Part shown: positions 42,681 to 50,409 of the stretch, in pieces
Layout of the letters: each line of letters starts with the position of its first letter
Position numbering within the stretch: position 1 is the stretch's first letter
Source: Micromonospora aurantiaca ATCC 27029
Lineage (GTDB): Bacteria > Actinomycetota > Actinomycetes > Mycobacteriales > Micromonosporaceae
Length of the DNA: 64,000 bases
Assembly (NCBI RefSeq): GCF_000145235.1
Contig: NC_014391.1
Span: 6,868,501 to 6,932,500, forward strand
Reading direction: 5' to 3'
The notes under the pieces: model-generated
What the model saw: the letters and a program-made list of their open reading frames with translations, nothing else
Told to the model about the DNA's origin: nothing
Database searches by the model: none
Translations under genes and position numbers: made by a program

Positions 42681-43377
42681 GCCCCGTCCCACCGTCGCCG
42701 ACTTCCACCGGGTCAACCGGGGAGGCGGCCTGTTCAGCGAGTCGATCAGCCAGTGGATCGGGGCGGCCTTCGCGCTGGCCGCGCAGCGCCTCGGGTTGCG
42801 CCCGACCGCGCTGACGCTCGCCAACCTGGTGCTGGGGCTGGCCGCCTCGGTCACAGTGGTGGCGCTCGCCGACGACGTGGCCGCCGGCACCGTACCGGCC
42901 TGGGTGGTCGGGCTGGTCGCCCTGGTCGCCTGGCAGATCGCGTACGCGCTGGACTGCGCCGACGGGCAGCTCGCGCGGGTGACCGGTCAGGGCAGCGCGG
43001 CCGGCGCCCGGATCGACGTGCTCTGCGACGTGGCCGCCCAGATCGCGCTGGTGGCCGCCATCGGCGCGACAGCCGTGGCGCAGCGCCCGTCCACGCCGGT
43101 CTGGCTGGTGGCGGTGTTCGCGGGCACCTGGATGGTCAACCTGGTGACCTCGGTGATGCAGTCGGGGCCGAACGCGGCGAGCATGGTGACCTCGACCTCG
43201 CTCCCGGTACGCCTGGTCAAGCTGGTCCGCGACTACGGCGCGGTGATCTTCCTGGCCGGCCTGGTGCTGGCCTTCGCCCCCGCGCTGGCGCTCTGGCTGA
43301 TGGTCGCGTTCACCGTGGTCAACGGCGGATTCCTGCTGGCAAGCATCGCCTTCTCCGCCCGCGCCTCCCTGCGGTAA
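42655..43377 (+). CDS. CDP-alcohol phosphatidyltransferase family protein
   Basis: A 240-residue membrane enzyme with about six transmembrane segments. The complete family signature DxxDGxxARx8GxxxDxxxD is present as DCADGQLAR ... GARIDVLCD (from about residue 100). The family transfers a phospho-alcohol from a CDP-alcohol to a second alcohol, or the reverse, releasing CMP. The N-terminal FHRVNRGGGLFSESISQWIG also resembles DIP-phosphate-synthase-like proteins. It overlaps the dehydrogenase gene by 26 bases, so both are translated together. Together with the first two genes it should make a phosphodiester lipid or polymer component. Confidence 0.88.
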   Translation: MPSATTLAEPRPTVADFHRVNRGGGLFSESISQWIGAAFALAAQRLGLRPTALTLANLVLGLAASVTVVALADDVAAGTVPAWVVGLVALVAWQIAYALDCADGQLARVTGQGSAAGARIDVLCDVAAQIALVAAIGATAVAQRPSTPVWLVAVFAGTWMVNLVTSVMQSGPNAASMVTSTSLPVRLVKLVRDYGAVIFLAGLVLAFAPALALWLMVAFTVVNGGFLLASIAFSARASLR

Positions 43378-43427
43378 GGAAGGGCCCCTTCTTAACGCCT
43401 CGTGCATTGAAAGGGGCCCCTCCTAAC
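43374..43427. terminator. Second copy of the Micromonospora-type palindrome, bidirectional terminator
   Basis: It begins with the same GTAAGGAAGGGCCCCTT as the element at 3659-3712 and again overlaps a TAA stop codon. The right arm (gaaaggggcccctcctaac) pairs imperfectly with it, and both copies are followed by acacctc. It separates the CDP-alcohol phosphotransferase gene from the convergent GT4 gene. Confidence 0.8.
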
Positions 43428-43434
43428 ACCTCGG

Positions 43435-44703
43435 TCAGCGCGCGGGACGACCTCCGGCCAGGCCGGCGTAGATGTCGATCAGGCGCTTCGTGATCACGTC
43501 GGGGTGGAAGGTGCGCTCGTAGCGGGACCGGGCCGGGCCAGCGAGCATGCGTGCCTCGGCGGCGGCCAGCGGCAGCGCGGCGGCGAGCACGTCCACCTCG
43601 GGCGCCACCACCCAGCCGGCCTCGCCGCGCTGCACCCCTGACGGCAACGCGACCCGCCCGTCGCCCGGCGCCGCGGTGGCCACCTCGGCCGGGCCGGTGC
43701 CGGCGGGCTCACGCGGGCCGTCCGCGCCCACCAGGTACGGGATGCCGCCGAGCGCGGTGCCGAGCACCGGCCGCCCGGCCGCCAGCGCCTCGATGATCAC
43801 GGTGGGCAGCACGTCGTGCCAGGTGGAGGTGGCCAGCACCACGGAGCTGTCGGCCAGCGCCGCGCGTACCCCGGAGCGGTCGAGCTGACCCAGGTAGAGC
43901 ACGTCGGGCCGTTCGTCGGCGGCCGCCTCGGCGAGCGGACGCAGCTTGCCGTCACCGGCGATGCGCAGCGGGCCGAGCGCGCCCACCGGGTGCCGCCGCC
44001 ACGCCGCGAGCAGCAGATCGAGGCCCTTCTCGGGGCTGAGCCGGCCCATGAAGAGGAAGCCGTTCCCGGACGGCGCCGGGGTGCCCGGGTCGGGCACGGC
44101 GTTCGGCTTGACCACGATCCGCTCGTCCGGGATGCCGTAGTCGCGCAGATGATCAGCGACCGCCGTGGTGAGCGCGATGTACCGGTCCACCGACTTCCAG
44201 GTGGGGCGGTGCACGGCGAGCGTGGTCGCCATCAGCGCGCTCTGCGCCCGGGAGTTGCGGTAGCAGCGGTGCACGATCGCCGGTACGCCCAGCGTCCGCC
44301 CCCGGCAGTCCTGGCAGATCACGCCGTCGCGGAAGTAGAGGCCCGAGGAGCAGACCTGCCGGTAGTTGTGCACCGTCTGCACCACCGGCACGCCGCGCTT
44401 GTGCGCGGTCCGCACCACCCAGGGCGAGAGCAGAGGGTACGGGTTGTGCAGGTGCAACACGTCCGGCCGATGCTCGGTGAGCAGGCGGTCGAGGTCGTGC
44501 TGGGCCTTCGGGGCCCAGATCGGCGAGATCGGCAGCAGCGCCTTGGCCGGCTTGGACATCGACGGGATCTCGTCCGAGCTGCGCAGGAACGGCAGCACCT
44601 CCACGCCGGCGGCGGTGAGCTGGGCGATCTCCGCGTCGACGATGGTGTTCTCGCCGGAGGGCTGGGCTTCCCGGTACCGGTTGTGCGCCACCACGATTCT
44701 CAC
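43435..44703 (-). CDS. Glycosyltransferase family 4
   Basis: A 422-residue GT-B retaining glycosyltransferase. The N-terminal domain has VRIVVAHNRYREAQPSGENTIV, HLHNPYPLLSPWVV and TVHNYRQVCSSGLYFRDG. The C-terminal domain has LFMGRLSPEKGLDLLLAAW and the donor-binding EALAAGRPVLGTALGGIPYLV with the EX7E motif nearby. A Cys-containing segment (CSSGLYFRDGVICQDC) is shared with exopolysaccharide GT4 enzymes. The GTG start at 44703 is preceded by AAAGG. It is convergent with the CDP-polyol operon, so its part in either surface-polymer pathway is an inference. Confidence 0.88.
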   Translation of the reverse strand: MRIVVAHNRYREAQPSGENTIVDAEIAQLTAAGVEVLPFLRSSDEIPSMSKPAKALLPISPIWAPKAQHDLDRLLTEHRPDVLHLHNPYPLLSPWVVRTAHKRGVPVVQTVHNYRQVCSSGLYFRDGVICQDCRGRTLGVPAIVHRCYRNSRAQSALMATTLAVHRPTWKSVDRYIALTTAVADHLRDYGIPDERIVVKPNAVPDPGTPAPSGNGFLFMGRLSPEKGLDLLLAAWRRHPVGALGPLRIAGDGKLRPLAEAAADERPDVLYLGQLDRSGVRAALADSSVVLATSTWHDVLPTVIIEALAAGRPVLGTALGGIPYLVGADGPREPAGTGPAEVATAAPGDGRVALPSGVQRGEAGWVVAPEVDVLAAALPLAAAEARMLAGPARSRYERTFHPDVITKRLIDIYAGLAGGRPAR

Positions 44704-44754
44704 AGAGCTCGCCTTTCGTTCGCGACTGTGCCGATCTCTGCTCGCGGCTGCGGG

Positions 44755-44816
44755 GCTCGCAAGCTCACTCCTCGCGCTCGCGCATGGGACTCGCCAGCTC
44801 ATTCCTCGCGCTCACG
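44755..44816 (+). repeat. Two direct repeats of 28 bases
   Basis: Two copies of (g/a)ctcgc(a/c)agctca(c/t)tcctcgcgctc(g/a)cg start at 44755 and 44789, a 34-base period, between the GT4 gene and the Fpg-like gene. They differ at four or five positions. They lie in the shared divergent promoter region. Function is unknown; related short repeats occur in other Micromonospora genomes as far as I recall. Confidence 0.6.
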
Positions 44817-44839
44817 GGAAAGAAGGCTACCGTTGTACC

Positions 44840-45700
44840 GTGCCCGAACTTCCGGAGGTGGAAGCGCTCGCCGGTTACCTGCGCGAGCGTGCGGTGGGCC
44901 GCCGCGTCGAGCGGTTCGAGGTCGCCGCGATCAGCGCCCTGAAGACGTACGATCCGCCGCCGAGCGCGGTCGCCGGCCGTGCGGTCACCGGCGCCGGCCG
45001 GTACGGCAAGTTCCTGGACGTCCGGTTCGACGAGGGACTGCACCTGGTGGTCCACCTGGCCCGGGCGGGCTGGCTGCACTACCGGGAGGCGTTCCCGGCG
45101 ACGACCCCGCTGCGGCCCGGCAAGGGCCCGATCGCGGTGCGGGTACGCCTCGACGACGGCTCCGGCTTCGACCTGACCGAGGCCGGCACCCAGAAGAAGC
45201 TGGCCGCCTACCTGGTCACCGACCCGGCGCAGGTACCGGGCGTGGCGAAGCTCGGGCCGGACGCGCTGGAGGCGGACCTGCCGACCTTCGCCGAGCGGCT
45301 GCGCAGCCGCCGGGGTCAGGTGAAGGGCGTGCTGACCGACCAGTCGGTGCTCGCCGGGGTGGGGAACGCGTACTCGGACGAGATCCTGCACGCGGCGCGG
45401 CTCTCCCCGTTCGCGATCACCGACCGGCTCACCGACGACCAGCTCGCCGGTCTGCACGCGGCGACGCGGACGGTCCTCGGCGACGCGGTACGCCGGTCGA
45501 TGGGGCAGCGGGCCGCGGAGCTGAAGGGCGAGAAGCGTTCGGGCCTCAAGGTGCACGCCCGCAAGGGGCTGCCGTGTCCGGTCTGTGGCGACACCGTACG
45601 GGAGGTCTCGTTCGCCGATTCGAGCCTCCAGTACTGCCCCACCTGTCAGACCGGTGGCAAGCCGCTGGCTGACCGAAGGTTGTCCCGCCTCGTACGGTGA
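44840..45700 (+). CDS. Fpg/Nei family DNA glycosylase
   Basis: A 286-residue protein of the formamidopyrimidine-DNA glycosylase family. The catalytic N-terminus reads (M)PELPEVEALA, with the proline nucleophile exposed after Met removal. A conserved lysine lies in GRYGKFLDV. The H2TH region is VLTDQSVLAGVGNAYSDEILHAARLSP. The C-terminal zinc finger is CPVC ... YCPTC. The zinc-finger hairpin tip has SSLQYCP where Fpg has an arginine (GRGTFYCP), so this is a Nei2-like or divergent branch. It would excise oxidised bases. GTG 44840 is chosen because it gives the exact N-terminus. Confidence 0.9.
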   Translation: MPELPEVEALAGYLRERAVGRRVERFEVAAISALKTYDPPPSAVAGRAVTGAGRYGKFLDVRFDEGLHLVVHLARAGWLHYREAFPATTPLRPGKGPIAVRVRLDDGSGFDLTEAGTQKKLAAYLVTDPAQVPGVAKLGPDALEADLPTFAERLRSRRGQVKGVLTDQSVLAGVGNAYSDEILHAARLSPFAITDRLTDDQLAGLHAATRTVLGDAVRRSMGQRAAELKGEKRSGLKVHARKGLPCPVCGDTVREVSFADSSLQYCPTCQTGGKPLADRRLSRLVR

Positions 45701-45974
45701 GTAATGGCATTCGCCGGTTACCGAGTGGAATCGACCCGGGATCGCCGATGCTCCCGGTCCGCCCCTCTACCCGAGCCGTCATCCATCGGTATAGTGGCTC
45801 GGTCCCCGGCTTCACAACTGATTCGGAGCCGGCCAGATCTCACCGAGCACCAGCGGAACGGCTTCCTCGCGGGGGCCGGTCCGGGCCGGGCCCGCGTGGG
45901 AGACTGGGACGGTGAGCGACCCGGGCCCTCACGCCGAGTGAGGACGCGGGTCATGCGGGAGGACATGGGTTGAG

Positions 45975-47531
45975 GTGACGACAAGCCTCCAGCGCCCGGT
46001 AACCGACAGAGGCCGGAGCAAGAGCGTGCGGCACGTCGACAGCTTTGAGATCCAGCCGCCGACTCCGCCGTCGCACAACGGCGTACCCCGGTCGGCGTGG
46101 GCCCGAGCCCGGCGCCGGGTGTCCCGGTGGCACCGGCCCTACATCGCATTCCTGCTGCTGCTCGACTTCGGCGCGGCCGCCCTGGCCAGCTTCCTGGCCG
46201 TGCAGATCTTCGAGCAGGCCGCCTCCGGCTTCCGGAACGCGCCCGAGGCGTGGTTCTACACCGTGGCCTTCGCGCTCCTGCCGCTCGGCTGGGTGCTCAT
46301 CCTCTGGGGCAACCGGGCCTACGACCGGCGCTACCTTGGCCTCGGCCCGGACGAGTTCAAGCGGGTGATCCGCGGCGGCGTCGCGGTCGCCGCGACGGTC
46401 TCGTTCCTCGCCTTCGCCACGAAGACCACCCTGTCCCGCTGGACGGTCGGCTTCGCGCTGCTCGGCGCCCTGCTGCTGATCCTGCTCGGCCGCATGATCG
46501 CCCGGGCCTGCCTGCACGCGCTGCGCCGCCGCGCCGGCCACGCCGGGCACCGGATGGTGCTCGTCGGCACGCTTCCGGAGTGCCTGGAGGTCTACACCAC
46601 AGTCACCCGGAACCCGTCCGTCGGCCTCGTGCCGGTGGCCATCCACCTCACCGACGGGTACGCCGCCGCGCGCGGCCTGGAGACCCCGGTGCCGGTGTAC
46701 GCGGGCCGGGACGTACTGGCCCTGGTGCGTGAGGTCGGCGGCGACACGATCGCGGTCTGCGGCTCGGCCAGCGCCGAGCCGGGCGAGCTGCGCCGGCTGG
46801 CCTGGCAGTTGGAGGGCTCCGGCGTCGATCTGGTGGTTGCGCCCCAGCTCACCGACATCGCCGGTCCCCGGGTGCACATCCGCCCGATCGAGGGCCTGCC
46901 GCTGCTGCACGTCGAGGAGCCGACCCTGTCCGGGCCGGCGCTGCTGGTCAAGAACCTGATGGACCGGGTCGCCGCCGGGCTGGGCCTGCTGCTGCTGGCC
47001 CCGCTCTTCCTCGCCATCGCCGTCGCCATCCGGATCTCCGACCCCGGGCCGGTCTTCTTCCGTCAGCCCCGGGTGGGGCACGAGGGGCGGACGTTCCGGG
47101 TCTGGAAGTTCCGGACGATGTACGTCGACGCCGAGGAGCGGCTGGCCGGCCTGGTCGACCAGAACGAGACCGACGGCATGCTGTTCAAGATGAAGCAGGA
47201 CCCCCGGGTCTTCCCGGTGGGCCGCTTCCTGCGTGCCACGTCGCTGGACGAGCTGCCCCAGCTGATCAACGTGCTCTGGGGCGAGATGTCGCTCGTCGGC
47301 CCGCGCCCGCTGCCCGCCGACGACGGCGACTTCCTCGGCGACGTCCGGCGCCGGCTGCTGGTCCGGCCGGGCATGACCGGTCTGTGGCAGGTCTCCGGCC
47401 GCTCCGACCTGTCCTGGGACGAGGCGGTCCGGCTCGACCTCTACTACGTCGACAACTGGTCGCTGGCGTACGACCTGAGCATCCTGTGGCGGACCGTGGG
47501 CGTGGTGCTGGCCCGCAAGGGCGCGTACTAG
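45975..47531 (+). CDS. Exopolysaccharide biosynthesis polyprenyl glycosylphosphotransferase (WbaP/WcaJ-type)
   Basis: A 518-residue protein of the polyprenyl-phosphate hexose-1-phosphate transferase family. Four N-terminal transmembrane segments (about residues 55-175), a Rossmann-like middle (CoA-binding-like, GHRMVLVGTLPE), and a fifth segment before the catalytic domain (MDRVAAGLGLLLLAPLFLAIAVAI) are followed by RVWKFRTMYVDAEERL and DELPQLINVLWGEMSLVGPRP. The enzyme links the first sugar-1-phosphate to undecaprenyl phosphate and so starts repeat-unit synthesis. No other initiating transferase is in the window, so it may serve the sulfated-polymer locus. GTG 45975 is used; 45701-45974 upstream holds no gene. 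Confidence 0.9.
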   Translation: MTTSLQRPVTDRGRSKSVRHVDSFEIQPPTPPSHNGVPRSAWARARRRVSRWHRPYIAFLLLLDFGAAALASFLAVQIFEQAASGFRNAPEAWFYTVAFALLPLGWVLILWGNRAYDRRYLGLGPDEFKRVIRGGVAVAATVSFLAFATKTTLSRWTVGFALLGALLLILLGRMIARACLHALRRRAGHAGHRMVLVGTLPECLEVYTTVTRNPSVGLVPVAIHLTDGYAAARGLETPVPVYAGRDVLALVREVGGDTIAVCGSASAEPGELRRLAWQLEGSGVDLVVAPQLTDIAGPRVHIRPIEGLPLLHVEEPTLSGPALLVKNLMDRVAAGLGLLLLAPLFLAIAVAIRISDPGPVFFRQPRVGHEGRTFRVWKFRTMYVDAEERLAGLVDQNETDGMLFKMKQDPRVFPVGRFLRATSLDELPQLINVLWGEMSLVGPRPLPADDGDFLGDVRRRLLVRPGMTGLWQVSGRSDLSWDEAVRLDLYYVDNWSLAYDLSILWRTVGVVLARKGAY

Positions 47532-47564
47532 CGCTACCGGGCCGGCACCCGGCAGGATCGCTGC

Positions 47565-48788
47565 GTGGGTGGCAACCTCTCCGCCGTCTTCGCCGTCGTC
47601 TCGCTGGTCACCGCGCTGGCCGCGGCGCTCTGGGCGGTGCTGCGGCTGCGCGGCCGGCGGGGCATCGCCACCGCCACGCAGCGGGCCACGTACGAGGTGC
47701 TGCACACCGCGGGGCTCGCCGCCGAGCCGCTGCGCGCCGGCCTGACCGCGGCGGACGCGGCGAAGGCCGTACGCCATCTGCGGGCACTCGTGGGCGCGGC
47801 CGGGCTGGCGCTGACGGACCGCGACGCGTTGCTCGCGGTCGACGGGCAGGGCGCGCACCACGGCGACCAGCTGGTCGCGGCGGCCCGGCGGGCGGCCGAC
47901 AGCGGGCGCTCCACAGTGCTGGGCGAGTCGGAGCTGCGTTGCGACCTGGTCGACTGCCCGGTACGCGGCGCGGTGGTCGCGCCGCTGCGCGCGGACGGGC
48001 GGGTGGTCGGGGCGCTGGTGGCGGTGGCCGACGAGCGCCCGGCCCCGGGTCTGGTGCAGGCGACGCTGGAGACCGCGCACTGGGCGGGTGACCAGCTCGC
48101 GCTGGCCGAGCTGGAGTCGTCGCGGGAGCGGCTGGCGCGGGCCGAGGTACGCGCGCTGCGCGCTCAGATCAGCCCGCACTTCATCTACAACGCGCTCACC
48201 GCGATCGGCTCGTTCGTGCGCACCGACCCGGAGCGGGCGCGGGAGCTGATCCTGGAGTTCGCCGAGTTCACCCGCTACTCGTTCCGGGCGCACGGCGAGT
48301 TCACCACGCTGGCCGAGGAGCTGCGTTCGATCGACCGCTACCTGACCATCGAGCGGGCGCGTTTCGGCGAGCGGCTCCAGGTGCGCCTCCAGATCGCGCC
48401 GGAGGTGCTGCCGGTGACGCTGCCGTTCCTCTGCCTCCAGCCGCTCGTGGAGAACGCGGTCCGGCACGGGTTGTCCCGCAAGCCGGGCACCGGCATGGTG
48501 AGCATCGAGGCCCGGGACGCGGGCGCGGAGTGTCACATCACGGTGGAGGACGACGGGGTGGGGATGGATCCGACGACGCTTACCGCCGGCATCGCCGAGG
48601 TGTCGGGCGCGGCCGGCGACCCGGCCGACGACCCGGGGCAGCACGTCGGCCTCTCGAACGTCGACGAACGGCTCCGGTCGGTCTTCGGGGACGGCTTCGG
48701 CCTGGTGGTGGAGACCGGCCTGGGTTCGGGTACGAAGGTCAGCATGCGTGTGCCGAAGTTCCACCCCGGCGTCCGGGCGTCGTCGTGA
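47565..48788 (+). CDS. Sensor histidine kinase, LytS/YehU family
   Basis: A 407-residue kinase. One N-terminal transmembrane segment (about 5-25) is followed by a GAF-like domain (80-180) and the His_kinase domain with the phospho-acceptor histidine in QISPHFIYNALTAIG (about His205). The ATPase domain has QPLVENAVRHGL and VEDDGVGM, and the G box with HVGLSNVDERLRSVF. LytS-type kinases sense small molecules or membrane state. It overlaps the LytTR regulator by GTGA. Nearby symporter genes make a carboxylate signal possible. Confidence 0.92.
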   Translation: MGGNLSAVFAVVSLVTALAAALWAVLRLRGRRGIATATQRATYEVLHTAGLAAEPLRAGLTAADAAKAVRHLRALVGAAGLALTDRDALLAVDGQGAHHGDQLVAAARRAADSGRSTVLGESELRCDLVDCPVRGAVVAPLRADGRVVGALVAVADERPAPGLVQATLETAHWAGDQLALAELESSRERLARAEVRALRAQISPHFIYNALTAIGSFVRTDPERARELILEFAEFTRYSFRAHGEFTTLAEELRSIDRYLTIERARFGERLQVRLQIAPEVLPVTLPFLCLQPLVENAVRHGLSRKPGTGMVSIEARDAGAECHITVEDDGVGMDPTTLTAGIAEVSGAAGDPADDPGQHVGLSNVDERLRSVFGDGFGLVVETGLGSGTKVSMRVPKFHPGVRASS

Positions 48789-49552
48789 CCGTCACCGGCA
48801 CCGGTTTCCTCCGGGTGCTGGCGGTGGACGACGAGCCGCCCGCGCTCGACGAGCTGGCGTACCACCTGCGCGCCGACCCCCGGGTGGCCCGGCTGCACAC
48901 GGCCGGGGACGCGACCGAGGCGCTGCGCGTGCTGCGCGACGACGACGTGGACGTGGTGTTCCTCGACATCCGGATGCCGGGGCTGGACGGCATGGAGCTG
49001 GCCCGGGTGCTGCGCCGGTTCGCGCGGCCGCCGGCGATCGTGTTCGTCACCGCGTACGACGACGGCGCGGTGGACGCGTTCGACCTGGGCGCCACCGACT
49101 ACGTGCGCAAGCCGGTACGCGCCGAGCGGCTGGCCGAGTCGCTGCGCCGGGTGATCGGCTCCCGGGTGGTGCCGTCGCATCCGGCCGCGCTGGCCCGGGC
49201 GGAGGAGGATCCGACCATCCCGATCGAGCTGGCCGGCACCACGCGGATGCTGCCCCGCTCGGCGGTGCGGTGGGTGGAGGCGCAGGGCGACTACGCGCGG
49301 CTGCACACGGCGGAGGGGTCGCACCTGGTCCGGGTGTCGCTGGCGACGCTGGCCGAGCGCTGGGCCGATGCCGGGTTCGTCCGGATCCACCGGTCGTATC
49401 TGGTGCAGCTGCGGCTCATCGCCGAGCTGCGGCTGGTCAACTCCGGCTACGTGGTGGTGATCGACGGATCCGAGCTGCCGGTGAGCCGCCGGCACACCCG
49501 GGAGCTGAAGGACAAGCTGGTACGCGCCGCGAAACAGGACTGGAGCCGCTGA
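48785..49552 (+). CDS. Response regulator with LytTR DNA-binding domain
   Basis: A 255-residue regulator. The receiver domain has VDDEPPAL, phospho-acceptor Asp61 (VVFLDIRMPG) and DYVRKPVRAERL. A LytTR DNA-binding domain fills the C-terminal 100 residues (VRWVEAQGDYARLHTAEGSHLVR, FVRIHRSYLVQLRLIAELR, SELPVSRRHTRELKDKL). It overlaps the LytS-type kinase gene by four bases. Such pairs often control transporter genes placed next to them; here DUF485/acetate-symporter genes lie about 0.9 kb downstream. Confidence 0.93.
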   Translation: MTVTGTGFLRVLAVDDEPPALDELAYHLRADPRVARLHTAGDATEALRVLRDDDVDVVFLDIRMPGLDGMELARVLRRFARPPAIVFVTAYDDGAVDAFDLGATDYVRKPVRAERLAESLRRVIGSRVVPSHPAALARAEEDPTIPIELAGTTRMLPRSAVRWVEAQGDYARLHTAEGSHLVRVSLATLAERWADAGFVRIHRSYLVQLRLIAELRLVNSGYVVVIDGSELPVSRRHTRELKDKLVRAAKQDWSR

Positions 49553-49577
49553 GGGACGGGGGCGTCGGGAGCGCTGA

Positions 49578-49602
49578 CGTACAATGTACGGCAGACCGTA
49601 CG
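49578..49602. promoter_or_regulatory. Overlapping palindromes, candidate operator
   Basis: cgtac-aat-gtacg (49578-49590) and gtacgg-caga-ccgtac (49586-49601) overlap within 25 bases, 18 bases before the start of the DUF5701 gene. The second dyad has the form of TetR-family operators. The regulator is not known. Function as an operator is an inference from the symmetry and position. Confidence 0.45.
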
Positions 49603-49619
49603 ACAGGGTGGGGGACCGC

Positions 49620-50282
49620 ATGTCCGACGACCGCTTCGACGCCGCTACCGAATTCGACCGCCAGCTCGACCGCCTCGTGCAGCTCGGCTACCCGGCGCTG
49701 GCCGGGCAGACCGAGAATGAGTTCCGGGCGCTGCTCACCCCGCTGCGCGACGCGGCGGTCACCGGTGCCGCCGGACTGGCCGGGCCCACCGACGCACGGG
49801 TGCCGTTCCTGCTGGTGACCACGCGGGAGCTGGTGCCGGTGCCGGAACGCATCGCGCTCACCACGCTGGCCGGCAAGCGCAAGGCCGGCGTCCTCGACCG
49901 CAACTTCCCCGCCGACGACCTGCCCACCTTCCACCCGATCAAGGAGCTGGAGGTGCCGTCCGGTCCCGCGTACCTGCTCTTCGACGTGGACCGGGGCGAG
50001 GAGTACCGCAACGTGCCGCCGTCGGCCGCGCTCGAGGACATGACCGCGAAGGACCGGCTGCCGATCACGATCGACGAAGGGCTGGCGTTCGTCACGTTGC
50101 ACCCGCAGGCGCTGGCGAGCAACAGGTGCTTCTCGCTCGTGGGGTCGCGCTGCGGCGACCGGCGGGTGCCGGCGCTGTGGATCAGCCAGGGCGCGCCGAA
50201 GCTCGGGTGGTGCTGGTTCGGCAACCCGCACACCTGGCTCGGCTCGGCGACCGCGAACCCGGTACGGGTGGGGCTGAGCTGA
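49620..50282 (+). CDS. DUF5701 family protein
   Basis: A 220-residue protein of an actinobacterial family of unknown function. It contains RVPFLLVTTRELVPVPERIAL, GPAYLLFDVDRGEEYRNVPPS, LPITIDEGLAFVTLHP and the C-terminal SLVGSRCGDRRVPALWISQGAPKLGWCWFGNPHTWLG. There is no signal peptide or membrane segment. The ATG at 49620 gives the normal family start; ATG 49584 would read through the palindromes. A candidate operator lies just upstream. Confidence 0.75.
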   Translation: MSDDRFDAATEFDRQLDRLVQLGYPALAGQTENEFRALLTPLRDAAVTGAAGLAGPTDARVPFLLVTTRELVPVPERIALTTLAGKRKAGVLDRNFPADDLPTFHPIKELEVPSGPAYLLFDVDRGEEYRNVPPSAALEDMTAKDRLPITIDEGLAFVTLHPQALASNRCFSLVGSRCGDRRVPALWISQGAPKLGWCWFGNPHTWLGSATANPVRVGLS

Positions 50283-50284
50283 CG

Positions 50285-50356
50285 CTGTCCACAACGACTC
50301 CACGCCATCCACCGGGTTATCCACAACCGTGAAGCGTTATCCACAGGTTGTGCACA
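50285..50356 (+). promoter_or_regulatory. Cluster of four DnaA-box-like sequences
   Basis: Four near-consensus boxes lie in the 127-base gap before the first DUF485 gene, all on the plus strand: CTGTCCACA (50285-50293, one mismatch), TTATCCACA (50317-50325), TTATCCACA (50338-50346) and TTGTGCACA (50348-50356). The actinobacterial DnaA consensus is TTGTCCACA/TTATCCACA. No dnaA or dnaN gene is nearby, so this is not the chromosomal origin. A DnaA-binding site for titration or promoter control is the best guess. Confidence 0.6.
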
Positions 50357-50409
50357 GGGCTCGGAACCGTGCTCTTGACATTCCCGCTGAGCGGGCGAGA
50401 CTGCCGGGG

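Noticed and set aside
40894..43377. Phosphonate biosynthesis cluster
   Set aside because: A PntC-like cytidylyltransferase with an alcohol dehydrogenase recalls phosphonate pathways, but no PEP mutase or phosphonopyruvate decarboxylase gene is in the window.
45790..45795. TATAGT as a -10 box for the glycosylphosphotransferase gene
   Set aside because: The hexamer is good but no -35 sequence lies 16-19 bases upstream and the gene begins almost 180 bases later, so the assignment would be a guess.
50285..50356. Chromosomal replication origin
   Set aside because: DnaA boxes are present but there is no dnaA, dnaN, gyrase or rnpA gene nearby, and the gap is only 127 bases, shorter than actinobacterial oriC regions. 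Kept as a DnaA-box cluster.
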